Notes: generated by a model not told the origin, from the sequence alone. A stretch of 64,000 nucleotides of DNA from Atherix ibis (GCA_958298945.1 OY282609.1:53540220-53604219), one strand, 5' to 3'; counted from the stretch's first letter, positions 42,827 to 59,100 are shown. Numbers and translations are program-made.

Positions 42827-45800
42827 ATGATCGAAACAATCGAAAAATTACTAATAATTGGTATTTATCTGTTACTAATAAGATTAGTTCCATGTTTGTG
42901 TGCAGTTCAGTTAGTGGATCCATCAAAAACGCTTGTGTGGGGACCTGGATTAAGGCCGGACGAAATAGTTCTACCGGCGCGGTATTTTTTCATACACGCG
43001 GTTGATCGTGACGGCAACAAGTATACTTCTACTTGTCTATGAAATACTTAAATTTTTAACCAAATAATTATTTCTTCAAATAGATTTGAAAAATCACCAA
43101 CAAATCCGTATACCGTTAAGATTGAGGGGCTATCACCATTGGGAAAATGTCGTTATAGTATTAACCAAATAGATCGGGGTGATGGCAGTACGATTATTCG
43201 ATATAAAACTTATGATGTATGCCAAGAGGTTCAGATTCACATAAAATATAATGGCACACATATTGCCAAATCACCATACGATGTTAAAACGAATGTTTAC
43301 TCAGAGCAGTGTTATTGTCCACAGGACATATCCGTTTGGCTAATGAATAACGAATGTCCACAAACGGAGAATCGCATCCAATTGGATTTGCAACCATTCA
43401 AACGTGTCAATTTTAGTGCTATTCGTGATAATATGTTAAAAAAGTTCAATATGCCGGGTAGCGTTTCATTATGCAATTATGTTATCAAAAATAATGAAAT
43501 CTTTCGACAATGTTATGGGAAATATACGGGATTCAAAATGTTCATGGATGCCATACTTTTGTCTTTAACGAGAATTGTCAGATTACCAGATACTGAATTC
43601 TTTATCAATTTAGGTGATTGGCCTCTTGTGAAAAAAGGCGGCCAGTCTCGCACTACTGGTCCGTATCCAATGTTTTCATGGTGCAGCAGTGATGATTGTT
43701 TCGATATTGTTTTACCAACATACGATTTAACAGAATCTACTCTTGAAAATATGGGTCGTGTTACTTTGGATATGTTATCCGTACAGAAAATGAAAAATTT
43801 GTGGAATGAAAAGGAGGAAAAAGCCTTTTGGCGTGGACGAGATTCTCGGCGTGAACGGCTCAAACTTATTGAATTATCACGACATCATCCAGACTTAATT
43901 AATGCTTCTATAACGAATTTTTTCTTCTTTCGAGATGAAGAAGATAAATATGGGCCAAAAGTGGCCCATATATCCTTTTTCGACTTTTTCAAGGTATAAT
44001 CTTGTTTTGTTGTTAAGTTTTAAACAAAGTAAATTATTTAGATTGTATAAAAAATTGATTATTCAACAGTCAATTTTCCTATTTTTTAATTATATATTTT
44101 TTCTCTCGATTTAGTATTGCATACGATCTAAGAAATGGTAAACCGAATTATTTGACCATAAAAACATGTTAAAGTGTTTTTTATGAATTTATTATAAGAA
44201 AAAATTGAAAAGACGAATTTTTAAAAGGCGATTTTCTACTAAAATTTACCTTATTGTGACCAAGACGCAACTGGGTATTTTCTTAAAATTTGTGCTCGTA
44301 AAATTGCTTGAAATTTATTTAAAGAAAAACATTCTGACACTGATAACGTCTTTCTTATAAAATTTTCACGATAGATAATTTCGATCAATTAATTTTTTCT
44401 TTTAAGTTAAATTAAGAAGTTTTTTTTTCTTCCAAAAATTTTAATCAACAAAGTCCTTCATGTTTTCTATTACCATAAACCTAATTTTTAAGAGATGTTA
44501 TAAGGTGAATTCGTTTTATTCAAGTGTATTAACCTCATTAGCCGATGGTATTCTATTGAGCCGTCTTCGATGGTGAATACTATAAATCAAGAAATTTATC
44601 GAAATTCCTATTGAGCTTAATTTCATGAACTGACGAAAATTCTGATTTTTGTTTTTATAAAAGACTCAGAGAATAGGATAAATATTAGGGAAGATTTTGT
44701 ATTTTTTCCTGAATTTTTATAATATTTATTGTTGGAGAGAAGTTTATAAAATTTTTCTCAGTACATAGTAAAACCGATAATATCGGGTCTAATATGATAA
44801 TTTTCTTAGATTTCTTGCTGTACAAAAGACTAATCTAATCTTTTATAAACTACTTTTGATAATACTTTTTAAATAGGAAAAGTGGCTTCAAAAGAAATTA
44901 AACTTCTATGATGATTAACTATTTTGTTTTTTCAATTTTTCCTTTTTTTTTACCATTATTCAACAGTACAAATATTTACTAAATGTCGATGGAACTGTTG
45001 CCTCATATCGTGTACCATATTTATTAGGTGGTAATTCGGTTGTTTTAAAACAGGAATCACCATTTTATGAGCACTTCTATGATAAATTAATTCCGAATAA
45101 ACATTACATTCCATTTAAACGTGATCTCAGCGATCTAGTCGAAAAAATCAAATGGGCCAAAGCGAACGATGATAAAGTGAAGGAAATTATGGAAACTGGA
45201 AGGAGATTTGCCCAGGAATATTTGCTACCTGTGAATATTTATTGTTATCATGTTTTATTACTAAAGGTAAATTTTAATTCAATTACTTATATATAAAAAA
45301 AAATTTGTAAAAATGAGATGCTTTATTGGATAAAGGTCGAGAAGATTTGTTGTTTAAAACTTATGATCGTAAAGTAAAATTGTTCGAAAGTTAGTTTATC
45401 CGTGCGTCTATCAAGGAAATAGAAAAGTCAAAAAAAATTTCAAATAGAAAACCTGAAACTAAATTTTTAATTTTTTACGAAATAGTCGAAAGTGAAAGAA
45501 CATTTTTTTTTGTAAAAAGTGCATGAAAGAAACTGTTTGGGTAAATGAAATCTGGTTTTAAGTGTAGATGAAATAATTTTCTGAGTTCACAAACCCCGAG
45601 TCTCTATATATTTTGGAGTATAGTATGAACAGATTCTCCTCAAAATGGTGAATTCAGAGTTTGAGCGAAGAAAATACTCCCTTTGTAAGGTAGCTCCTGC
45701 TTTTAATTATGATTATTCTCTTAGTTGTGGCAGGATCAACGAAAAAAGCATTAATTTCAACACAAGAATTCTTGGAAAAAAATTATAGCAAAATTCAGTA

Positions 45801-46293
45801 TATTTTGTAAATTTTCAAATAAGTTACATAGTTTTTTGTTCATATAATTGTATAAAATTGTTCACAATCTTTAGATTTCTTTGTTATCAAGAATATCTGT
45901 TTTCCTTTTAAGTATTTTTCCAAAAAAAATCGGCATTCAAATGTATTTTCAGATGAAATTAATGGAACAAAAAAAAAATACTTTGCGTTATAAAAGTTTT
46001 GCTCATTTCTTTGGATAATATTTATTATTTTCAATAAATCTATTCACTAAAAATTTATTGATTTAAGAGAACAAATTATTCACTTTATGGAAAATACACA
46101 AATAAAATATTTTCTTTTCGATAATAATAAAATTCGTAAATTTTTATCGTTATGCTTATAGGAATGGAGCAAAGTTGTTGTTAGTCCAATAAATATTTTA
46201 CCGCATATGGAAAAAGTCGAACAGACTTACAAGTGCACATGCCAACAATCGGAAGGTTTGGACTCTAATAATTTGGCCAAGGATGAATTATAA
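42827..46293 (+). CDS. POGLUT2: Protein O-glucosyltransferase, POGLUT2/3 (KDELC) type, ER-resident
   Basis: Exons 42,827-43,020, 43,084-43,993, 44,967-45,266 and 46,162-46,293, all with GT-AG introns and consistent phase, give 511 residues (human POGLUT2 has 502). Residues 1-26 form a signal peptide with a hydrophobic core (LLIIGIYLLLIRLV). A filamin-type Ig domain follows (about 28-135, SKTLVWGPGL, VLPARYFFIHAVD, HIAKSPYDV). The CAP10/GT90 domain has FMDAILLSLTR, FFINLGDWPL, PMFSWCSSDDC, VLPTYDLTE and WRGRDSRRERLKLIELS (from 314), then ISFFDFFK|YKYLLNVDGTVASYR and PYLLGGNSVVLKQESPFYEH. The protein ends KDEL, the ER retrieval signal. The family adds O-glucose from UDP-glucose to EGF repeats, for example of Notch. 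Paralogues 2 and 3 are hard to separate; insects may have one gene. Confidence 0.93.
44554..44607 (-). pseudogene. Copy of a piece of the kinase last exon inside POGLUT intron 2
   Basis: These 54 bases match 46,740-46,793, in the last exon of the neighbouring PKA-like gene, with two differences and in the same orientation. Read on the minus strand they encode YSPSKTAQ preceded by a remnant of FxDL-x-. One mismatch creates a stop. It lies in the 973-bp second intron of the glucosyltransferase and has no splice signals of its own. Confidence 0.85.
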
Positions 46294-46605
46294 GCGAAAG
46301 AAAACATAAGACTTTTAGCAAATACAATTATTTAGTGATGTTTTATAAAACAATTATAAATTTTAAAGGGGAAATAAGGAAAAAATTCTATAAGAAAAAT
46401 CTCAAAACATTTTGTATATTCATCTACTTGAGAATATGTTATGATATTATTTACTCTTTTTAGAAATATTACCATTACTATTATTATTATTATTATTATT
46501 AGTTTATGAATTATTTTATATACTACAAGTATTATTGTATAAAATACTAAAATGCTGTGTAAATTTTGTAAATATTTAAAAATTGACAGACAGTATGGAT
46601 CGAAA

Positions 46606-46611
46606 AATAAA
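46606..46611 (+). terminator. Candidate polyadenylation signal of the O-glucosyltransferase
   Basis: AATAAA about 313 bp after the stop codon, in the short interval before the convergent kinase gene. Confidence 0.4.
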
Positions 46612-46653
46612 TAACAAAATTTAATTGAGAAAAAAATTAATCAGTGTACAGTT

Positions 46654-46659
46654 TTTATT
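46654..46659 (-). terminator. Candidate polyadenylation signal of the PKA-like kinase
   Basis: TTTATT on the plus strand is AATAAA on the minus strand, 56 bp after the kinase stop. The two convergent genes would end within about 50 bp of each other. Confidence 0.45.
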
Positions 46660-46714
46660 TTAGTTTCCTTTTTGTTTCGTATCATTAAAATGAAAGTTGA
46701 ACAAATGTTTTAGA

Positions 46715-48688
<1,974 letters not shown>

Positions 48689-49091
48689 CTTTTGCTCAAT
48701 TAAGTTGCCACCACCACCACCAACCACCTCCTTCGTTTCTTTAATTAGAAGATTTTTTAGTATTTATTTTGTTCTTCTACTTATTATTTGATCTTTTATT
48801 TTTTACTATTAAATTTTATTTTAGAAATCCGTTTTTTTTTGTTATTTTCAAAGACAACTTGATACAAAAATTAAGTGCATTAGTGGTTGTGCATGTGTGT
48901 GTGAATTTATTTGAAAAACTTAAAAAAAAATTGCTTATATTTTCTGCAAAGTATTCACATTTTTTTTGAAGAATTTGAACCTTAATTTGTCCAACATTTT
49001 TATCAGTATTATTGATTTTAATTAATTATTATGGTTATTATTTGATATACGAACTAATTAGGATTTTTGAAAAAATAATTTTGGAATTTAG
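48689..49091. other. AT-rich upstream region of the kinase, bordering the satellite
   Basis: Only about 400 bp separate the kinase start codon from the first satellite unit. A splice-acceptor-like CTAATTAAAG (minus strand, about 48,740) lies just upstream of the first exon, so a further 5' exon could lie in or beyond the satellite. Confidence 0.45.
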
Positions 49092-49273
49092 TGGGCCTTT
49101 TTCAAGATGAATATTCAGTAGTATTTTACAAGAAGAATATTCAGTGGTATTTTTCAAGAGGAATATTCAGTGGTATTTTTCAAGAGGAATATTCAGTGGT
49201 ACTTTTCAAGAGGAATATTCAGTGGTATTTTTCAAGAGGAAAAGTCAATCGTATTTTTTAAGAGGAATAATCA

Positions 49274-49990
49274 ATGGTTTTTTTTCAAGAGGGATATTCA
49301 GTGGTACTTTTCAAGAGGAATATTCAGTGGTATTTTTCAAGAGGAATATTCAGTGGTATTTTTTTAAGAGGAAAATTCAGTGGCATTTTTCAAGAGGAAT
49401 ATTTAGTGGTATTTTTCACGAGGAATATTCAGTGGTATTTTTCAAGAGGAATATTCAGTGGTATTTTTCAAGAGGAATAATCAATAGTTTTTTTCAAGAG
49501 GGATATTCAGTGGTACTTTTCAAGAGGAATATTCAGTGGTATTTTTCAAGAGGAATATTCAGTGGTATTTTTCAAGAGGAATATTCAGTGGTATTTTTCA
49601 AGAGGAATATTCAATGGTATTTTTCACGAGGAATATTCAGTGGTATTTTTCAAGAGAAATATTCAGTGGTATTTTTCAAGAGAAATATGCAGTGGTATTT
49701 TTCAAGAGGTATATTCAGTGTTATTTTTCAAGAGGAATATTCAATGGTATTTTTCAAGAGGAATATTCAGTGGTATTTTTCAAGAGGAATATTCAGTGTT
49801 ATTTTTCAAGAGGACTATTCAATGGTATTTTTCAAGAGGAATATTCAGTGGTATTTTTCAAGAGGAATATTCAGTGTTATTTTTCAAGAGGAATATTCAG
49901 TGGTATTTTTCAAGAGGAATATTCAGTGGTACTTTTCAAGAAGAATGTTCGGTGGTATTTTTCAAGAGGAATATTCAGTGTTATTTTTCA
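49274..49990 (+). repeat. Array-2 block duplicated at about 51,488-52,230
   Basis: The series starting with AATCAATGGTTTTTTTTCAA and GGGATATTCAGTGGTACTTT recurs 2,214-2,240 bp downstream, the one-unit (26-bp) difference showing that a unit was gained or lost inside the block. A third, shorter copy starts near 51,405. Confidence 0.75.
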
Positions 49991-52900
49991 AGAGGAATAT
50001 TCAGTGGTATTTTTCAAGACGAATATTCAGTGGTATTTTTCAAGAGGAATATTCAGTGTTATTTTTCAAGAGGAATATTCAGTGGTATTTTTCAAGAGGA
50101 ATATTCAGTGGTATTTTTCAAGAGGAATATTCAGTGGTACTTTTCAAGAAGAATGTTCGGTGGTATTTTTCAAGAGGAATATTCAGTGTTATTTTTCAAG
50201 AGGACTATTCAATGGTATTTTTCAAGAGGAATATTCAGTGGTATTTTTCAAGAGGAATATTCAGTGTTATTTTTCAAGAGGAATATTCAGTGGTATTTTT
50301 CAAGAGGAATATTCAGTGGTACTTTTCAAGAAGAATGTTCGGTGGTATTTTTCAAGAGGAATATTCAGTGTTATTTTTCAAGAGGAATATTCAGTGGTAC
50401 TTTTCAAGAGGAATATTCAGTGGTATTTTTCAAGAAGTATATTCAGTGTTATTTTTCAAGAGGAATATTCAGTGTTATTTTTCAAGAGGAATGTTCAGTG
50501 GTATTTTTCAAGAGGAATATTCAGTGGTATTTTCCAAGAGGAATATTCAGTGGTAATTTTGAAGAGGAATGTTCAGTTTTTATTTTTCAAGAGGAATATT
50601 CAGTGGTATTTTTCAAGAGGAATATTAAGTGGTATTTTGCAAGAGGAATAGTCAATGGTATTTTTCAAGAGGAATATTCAGTGGCATTTTTCAAGAGACA
50701 TATTCAGTGTTATTTTCAAGACGAATATTCAGTGGTATTTTTCAAGAGGAATATTCAGTGGTATTTTTCAAGAGGAATATTCAGTGGTATTTTTCAAGAG
50801 AAATATTCAATGGTATTTTTCAAGAGGAATATTCAGTGGTACTTTTCAAGAGGAATATTCAGTGGTATTTTTCAAGAGGAATATTCAGTGTTATTTTTCA
50901 AGAGGAATATTCAGTGTTATTTTTCAAGAGGAATGTTCAGTGGTATTTTTCAAGAGGAATATTCAGTGGTATTTTCCAAGAGGAATATTCTGTGGTAATT
51001 TTGAAGAGGAATGTTCAGTTTTTATTTTTCAAGAGGAATATTCAGTGGTATTTTTCAAGAGGAATATTAAGTGGTATTTTGCAAGAGGAATAGTCAATGG
51101 TATTTCTCAAGAGGAATATTTAGTGGTATTTTCCAAGAAGAATATTCAGTGGTATTTTTCAAGAGGAATATTAAGTGGTATTTTGCAAGAGGAATAGTCA
51201 ATGGTATTTTTCAAGAGGAATATTCAGTCGTATTTTCCAAGAAGAATATTCAGTGGTATTTTTTAAGAGGAATATTCAGTGGTATTTTTTAAGAGGAATA
51301 TTCAGTGGTACTTTTCAAGAGGAATATTCAGTGGTATTTTTCAAGAGGAATATTCAGTGGTATTTTTCAAGAGGAAAAGTCAATCGTATTTTTTAAGAGG
51401 AATAATCAATGGTTTTTTTTCAAGAGAGATATTCAGTGGTACTTTTCAAGAGGAATATTCAGTGGTATTTTTTAAGAGGAATAATCAATGGTTTTTTTTC
51501 AAGAGGGATATTCAGTGGTACTTTTCAAGAGGAATATTCAGTGGTATTTTTCAAGAGGAATATTCAGTGGTATTTTTTTAAGAGGAAAATTCAGTGGCAT
51601 TTTTCAAGAGGAATATTTAGTGGTATTTTTCACGAGGAATATTCAGTGGTACTTTTCAAGAGGAATATTCAGTGGTATTTTTCAAGAGGAATATTCAGTG
51701 GTATTTTTCAAGAGGAATAGTCAATAGTATTTTTCAAGAAGAATATTCAGTGGTATTTTCCAAGAGGAATATTCAGTGGTATTTTTTAAGAGGAATAATC
51801 AATGGTTTTTTTCAAGAGGAATATTCAGTGGTACTTTTCAAGAGGAATATTCAGTGGTATTTTTCAAGAGGAATATTCAGTGGTATTTTTCAAGAGGAAT
51901 ATTCAGTGGTATTTTTCAAGAGGAATATTCAATGGTATTTTTCACGAGGAATATTCAGTGGTATTTTTCAAGAGAAATATTCAGTGGTATTTTTCAAGAG
52001 GAATATGCAGTGGTATTTTTCAAGAGGTATATTCAGTGTTATTTTTCAAGAGGAATATTCAATGGTATTTTTCAAGAGGAATATTCAGTGGTATTTTTCA
52101 AGAGGAATATTCAGTGTTATTTTTCAAGAGGAATATTCAATGGTATTTTTCAAGAGGAATATTCAGTGGTATTTTTCAAGAGGAATATTCAGTGTTATTT
52201 TTCAAGAGGAATATTCAGTGGTATTTTTCAAGAGGAATATTCAGTGGTACTTTTCAAGAAGAATGTTCGGTGGTATTTTTCAAGAGGAATATTCAGTGTT
52301 ATTTTTCAAGAGGAATATTCAGTGTTATTTTTCAAGAGGAATGTTCAGTGGTATTTTTCAAGAGGAATATTCAGTGGTATTTTCCAAGAGGAATATTCAG
52401 TGGTAATTTTGAAGAGGAATGTTCAGTTTTTATTTTTCAAGAGGAATATTCAGTGGTATTTTTCAAGAGGAATATTAAGTGGTATTTTGCAAGAGGAAAA
52501 GTCAATGGTATTTTTCAAGAGGAATATTCAGTGGCATTTTTCAAGAGACATATTCAGTGTTATTTTTCAAGACGAATATTCAGTGGTATTTTTCAAGAGG
52601 AATATTCAGTGGTATTTTTCAAGAGGAATATTCAGTGGTATTTTTCAAGAGAAATATTCAGTGGTATTTTTCAAGAGGTATATTCAGTGTTATTTTTCAA
52701 GAGGAATATTCAATGGTATTTTTCAAGAGGAATATTCAGTGGTATTTTTCAAGAGGAATATTCAGTGTTATTTTTCAAGAGGAATATTCAGTGGTATTTT
52801 TCAAGAGGAATATTCAGTGGTATTTTTCAAGAGGAATATTCAGTGAAATATTCAATGGTATTTTTCAAGAGGAATATTCAGTGGTTCTTTTCAAGAGGAA

Positions 52901-53529
52901 TATTCAGTGGTATTTTTCAAGAAGTATATTCAGTGTTATTTTTCAAGAGGAATATTCAGTGTTATTTTTCAAGAGGAATGTTCAGTGGTATTTTTCAAGA
53001 GGAATATTCAGTGGTATTTTCCAAGAGGAATATTCAGTGGTAATTTTGAAGAGGAATGTTCAGTTTTTATTTTTCAAGAGGAATATTCAGTGGTATTTTT
53101 CAAGAGGAATATTAAGTGGTATTTTGCAAGAGGAAAAGTCAATGGTATTTTTCAAGAGGAATATTCAGTGGCATTTTTCAAGAGACATATTCAGTGTTAT
53201 TTTTCAAGACGAATATTCAGTGGTATTTTTCAAGAGGAATATTCAGTGGTATTTTTCAAGAGGAATATTCAGTGGTATTTTTCAAGAGAAATATTCAATG
53301 GTATTTTTCAAGAGGAATATTCAGTGGTACTTTTCAAGAGGAATATTCAGTGGTATTTTTCAAGAGGAATATTCAGTGTTATTTTTCAAGAGGAATATTC
53401 AGTGTTATTTTTCAAGAGGAATGTTCAGTGGTATTTTTCAAGAGGAATATTCAGTGGTATTTTGCAAGAGGAATAGTCAATGGTATTTCTCAAGAGGAAT
53501 ATTCAGTGGTATTTTCCAAGAAGAATATT

Positions 53530-56116
53530 CAGTGGTATTTTTCAAGAGGAATATTAAGTGGTATTTTGCAAGAGGAATAGTCAATGGTATTTTTCAAGAG
53601 GAATATTCAGTCGTATTTTCCAAGAAGAATATTCAGTGGTATTTTTTAAGAGGAATATTCAGTGGTATTTTTCAAGGGGAATATTCAGTGGTACTTTTCA
53701 AGAGGAATATTCAGTGGTATTTTTCAAGAGGAATAGTCAATGGTATTTCTCAAGAGGAATATTCAGTGGTATTTTCCAAGAAGAATATTCAGTGGTATTT
53801 TTCAAGAGGAATATTAAGTGGTATTTTGCAAGAGGAATAGTCAATGGTATTTTTCAAGAGGAATATTCAGTCGTATTTTCCAAGAAGAATATTCAGTGGT
53901 ATTTTTTAAGAGGAATATTCAGTGGTATTTTTCAAGAGGAATATTCAGTGGTACTTTTCAAGAGGAATATTCAGTGGTATTTTTCAAAAGGAATATTCAG
54001 TGGTATTTTTTAAGAGTAATATTCAGTGGTATTTTTCAAGAGGAATATTCAATGGTATTTTTCACGAGGAATATTCAGTGTTATTTTTCACGAGGAATAT
54101 TCAGTGTTATTTTTCAAGAGGAATATTCAGTGGTATTTTTCAAGAGGAATATTCAGTGGTATTTTTCAAGAGGAATATTCAGTGTTATTTTTCAAGAGGA
54201 ATATTCAGTGTTATTTTTCAAGAGGAATATTCAGTGGTATTTTTCAAGAGGAATATTCAGTGGTATTTTTTAAGAGGAATATTCAGTGGTACTTTTCAAG
54301 AGGAATATTCAGTGGTATTTTTCAAGATGAATATTCAGTGTTATTTTTCAAGAGGAATATTCAGTGTTATTTTTCAAGAGGAATATTCAGTGGTATTTTT
54401 CAAGATGAATATTCAGTGGTATTTTTCAAGAGGAATATTCAGTGCTATTTTTCAAGAGGAATATTCGGTGGTATTTTTCACGAGGAATATTCAGTGTTAT
54501 TTTTCAAGAGGAATATTCAGTGGTATTTTTCAAGAGGAATATTCAGTGGTATTTTTAAAGAGGAATATTCAATGGTATTTTTCAAGAGAAATATTCAGTG
54601 GTATTTTTCAAGAGGAATATTCAGTGGTATTTTTCAAGAGGAATATTCAGTGGTATTTTTCAAGAGGAATATTCTGTGGTATTTTACAAGAGGAATATTC
54701 AGTGGTATTTTTCAAGAGAAATATTCAATGGTATTTTTCAAGAGGAATATTCAGTGGTACTTTTCAAGAGGAATATTCAGTGGTATTTTTCAAGAAGAAT
54801 ATTCAGTGTTATTTTTCAAGAGGAATATTCAGTGTTATTTTTTAAGAGGAATGTTCAGTGGTATTTTTCAAGAGGAATATTCAGTGGTATTTTCCAAGAG
54901 GAATATTCAGTGGTAATTTTGAAGAGGAATGTTCAGTTTTTATTTTTCAAGAGGAATATTCAGTGGTATTTTTCAAGAGGAATATTAAGTGGTATTTTGC
55001 AAGAGGAATAGTCAATGGTATTTTTCAAGAGTAATATTCAGTGGCATTTTTCAAGAGACATTTTCAGTGTTATTTTTCAAGACGAATATTCAGTGGTATT
55101 TTTCAAGAGGAATATTCAGTGGTAGTTTTCAAGAGGAATATTCAGTGGTACTTTTCAAGAGGAATATTCAGTGGTATTTTTTAAGATGAATATTCAGTCG
55201 TATTTTTCAAGAGGAATATTCAGTGGTATTTTTCAAGAGGAATATTCGGTGGTATTTTTCACGAAGAATATTCAGTGTTATTTTTCAAGAGGAATATTCG
55301 GTGGTATTTTTCAAGAGGAATATTCAGTGGTATTTTTAAAGAGGAATATTCAATAGTATTTTTCAAGAGAAATATTCAGTGGTATTTTTCAAGAGGAATA
55401 TTCAGTGGTATTTTTCAAGAGGAATATTCAGTGGTATTTTTCAAGAGGAATATTCAGTGGTATTTTACAAGAGGAATATTCAGTGGTATTTTTCAAGAGG
55501 AATATTCAGTGGTATTTTAAAGAGGAATATTCAATAGTATTTTGCAAGAGAAATATTCAGTGGTATTTTTCAAGAGGAATATTCAGTGGTATTTTTCAAG
55601 AGGGATATTCAATGGTATTTTTCAACAGGAATATTCAGTGTTATTTGTCAAGAGGAATATTCAGTGGTATTTTTCAAGAGGAATATTCAGTGGTAGTTTT
55701 CAAGAGGAATATTCAGTGGTACTTTTCAAGAGGAATATTCAGTGGTATTTTTTAAGATGAATATTCAGTCGTATTTTTCAAGAGGAATATTCAGTGGTAT
55801 TTTTCAAGAGGAATATTCAGTGGTTTTTTTCAAGAGGAATATTCAGTGGTATTTTTCAAGAGGGATATTCAATGGTATTTTTCAACAGGAATATTCAGTG
55901 TTATTTGTCAAGAGGAATATTCAGTGGTATTTTTCAAGAAGACTATTCAGTGGTATTTTTCAAGAGGAATATTCAGTGGTATTTTTCAAGAGGAATATTT
56001 AGTGGTATTTTTCAAGAGGAATATTCAATGGTATTTTTCAAGAGAAACATTCAGTGTTATTTTTCAAGAGGATAATTCAGTGGTATTTTTCAAGAAGACT
56101 ATTCAGTGGTATTTTT
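53530..56116 (+). repeat. Segment of array 2 duplicated at 61,414-64,000
   Basis: Variant units occur in the same order at an offset of 7,884 bp, for example the series with AATAGTCAATGGTATTTTTC and TCAGTCGTATTTTCC near 53,840-53,885 and 61,724-61,769, and the one with TATTATTTGTCAAG. The second copy runs to the window edge. 7,884 is 303 units plus 6 bases, so indels have accumulated in between. Confidence 0.85.
54540..55190 (+). repeat. Array-2 sub-block present at least four times
   Basis: The ordered variant series including TTCTGTGGTATTTTACAAG, GGTAATTTTGAAGAGGAATG and GAGACATTTTCAGTG occurs at about 54,540-55,190, 59,380-60,030, 60,447-61,097 and 62,424-63,074, that is at offsets of 4,840, 5,907 and 7,884 bp; the second and third are 1,067 bp apart. 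Confidence 0.85.
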
Positions 56117-59100
56117 CAAGAGGAATCATCAGTGTTATTTTTCAAGAGGAATATTCAGTGGTATTTTTCAAGAGGGATATTCAGTAGTATTTTTCAAGAG
56201 GAATATTCAGTGTTATTTTTCAAGAGGAATATTCAGTGGTATTTTTCAAGAAGACTATTCAGTGGTATTTTTCAAGAGGAATATTCAGTGTTATTTTTCA
56301 AGAGTAATATTCAGTGGTATTTTTCAAGAAGACTATTCAGTGGTATTTTTCAAGAGAAATATTCAGTGTTATTTTTCAAGAGGAATATTCAGTGGTATTT
56401 TTCAAGAAGACTATTCAGTGGTATTTTTCAAGAGGAATATTCAGTGTTATTTTTCAAGAGGAATATTCAGTGGTATTTTTCAAGAGGGATATTCAGTGGT
56501 ATTTTTCAAGAGGGTTATTCGGTGGTATTTTTCAAGAAGAATATTCAGTGGTATTTTTCAAGAGGAATTTTCAGTGGTATTTTTCAAGAAGACTATTCAG
56601 TGGTATTTTTCAAGAGAAATACTCAGTGTTATTTTTCAAGAGGAATATTCAGTGGTATTTTTCAAGAAGACTATTCAGTGGTATTTTTCAAGAGGAATAT
56701 TCAGTGGTATTTTTCAAGAGGGATATTCAGCGGTATTTTTCAAGAGGAATATTCAGTGCTATTTTTCAAGAGGAATATTCAGTGGTATTTTTAAAGAGGG
56801 ATATTCAGTGGTTTTTTTTCAAGAGGAATATTCGGCGGTATTTTGCAGAAAGGATATTCAATGGTATTTTTCAAGAGGAATATTCAGTGGTACTTTTCAA
56901 GAGGAATATTCGGCGGTATTTTGCAAAAAGAATATTCAATGGTATTTTTCAAGAGGAATATTCAGTGGTATTTTTCAAGAGGAATATTCAGTGGTATTTT
57001 TCAAGAGGAATATTCAGTGGTATTTTTAAAGAGGAATATTCAGTGATATTTTTCAAGAGGAATATTCAGTGGTATTTTTCAAGAAGACTATTCAGTGGTC
57101 TTTTTCAAGAGAAATATTCAGTGTTATTTTTCAAGAGGAATATTCAGTGGTATTTTTCAAGAAGACTATTCAGTGGTATTTTTCAAGAGAAATATTCAGT
57201 GTTATTTTTCAAGAGTAATATTCAGTGGTATTTTTCAAGACGACTATTCAGTGGTATTTTTCAAGAGGAATATTCAGTGTTATTTTTCAAGAGGAATATT
57301 TAGTGGTATTTTTCAAGAGGAATATTCAGTGGTATTTTTCACGAGGAATATTCAGTGTTATTTTTCAAGAGGAATATTCAGTGGTATTTTTCAAGAGGAA
57401 TATTCAGTGGTATTTTTCAAGAGGAATATTCAGTGTTATTTTTCAAGAGGAATATTCAGTGGTATTTTTCAAGAGGAATATTCAGTGGTATTTTTAAAGA
57501 GGGATATTCAGTGGTATTTTTCAAGAGGAATATTCGGCGGTATTTTGCAAAAAGAATATTCAATGGTACTTTTCAAGAGGAATATTCAGTGGTACTTTTA
57601 AAGAGGAATATTCGGCGGTATTTTGCAAAAAGAATATTCAATGGTATTTTTCAAGAGGAATATTCAGTGGTATTTTTCAAGAGGAATATTCAGTGGTATT
57701 TTTCAAGAGGAATATTCAGTGGTATTTTAAAAGAGGAATATTCAGTGGTATTTTTCAAGAGGAATATTCAGTGGTATTTTTCAAGAAGACTATTCAGTGG
57801 TATTTTTCAAGAGAAATATTCAGTGTTATTTTTCAAGAGGAATATTCAGTGGTATTTTTCAAGAAGACTATTCAGTGGTATTTTTCAAGAGAAATATTCA
57901 GTGTTATTTTTCAAGAGGAATATTCAGTGGTATTTTTCAAGACGACTATTCAGTGGTATTTTTCAAGAGTAATATTCAGTGTTATTTTTCAAGAGGAATA
58001 TTCAGTGGTATTTTTCAAGAGGGATATTCAGTGGTATTTTTCAAGAGGGTTATTCGGTGGTATTTTTCAAGAGGAATATTCAGTGGTATTTTTCAAGAAG
58101 AATATTTGGTGGTATTTTTCAAGAGGAATATTCAGTGGTATTTTTCAAGAGGAATATTCAGTGGTATTTTTCAAGAGGAATATTCAGTGGCATTTTTTAA
58201 GAGGAATATTCAGTGGTATTTTTCCAGAGGAATATTCAGTGGTATTTTTCAAGAGGAATATTCAGTGGTATTTTTCAAGAGGAATATTCAGTAGTACTTT
58301 CCAAGAGGAATAGTCAGTGGTATATTTCAAGAGGAATATTCAGTCGTATTTTACAAGAGGAATATTCAGTGCTATTTTTCAAGAGGAATATTCGGTGGTA
58401 TTTTTCACGAGGAATATTCAGTGTTATTTTTCAAGAGGAATATTCAGTGGTATTTTTCAAGAGGAATATTCAGTGGTATTTTTCAAGAGGAATATTCAGT
58501 GGTATTTTTCAAGAGGAATATTCTGTGGTATTTTACAAGAGGAATATTCAGTGGTATTTTTCAAGAGGAATATTCAGTGGTATTTTTAAAGATGAATATT
58601 CAATAGTATTTTGCAAGAGAAATATTCAGTGGTATTTTTCAAGAGGAATATTCAGTGGTAGTTTTCAAGAGGAATATTCAGTGGTATTTTTCAAGAGGAA
58701 TATTCAGTGGTTTTTTTCAAGAGGAATATTCAGTGGTATTTTTCAAGAGGAATATTCAGTGGTATTTTTAAAGAGGAATATTCAGTGATATTTTTTAAGA
58801 GGGTTATTCAATGGTATTTTTCAACAGGAATATTCAGTGTTATTTGTCAAGAGTAATATTCAGTGGTATTTTTCAAGAAGACTATTATTCAGTGGTATTT
58901 TTCAAGAGGAATATTCAGTGGTATTTTTCAAGAGGAATATTCAGTGGTATTTTTCAAGAGGAATATTCAATGGTATTTTTCAAGAGAAACATTCAGTGTT
59001 ATTTTTCAAGAGGATTATGCAGTGGTATTTTTCAAGAAGACTATTCAGTGGTATTTTTCAAGAGGAATATTCAGTGTTATTTTTCAAGAGGAATATTCAG

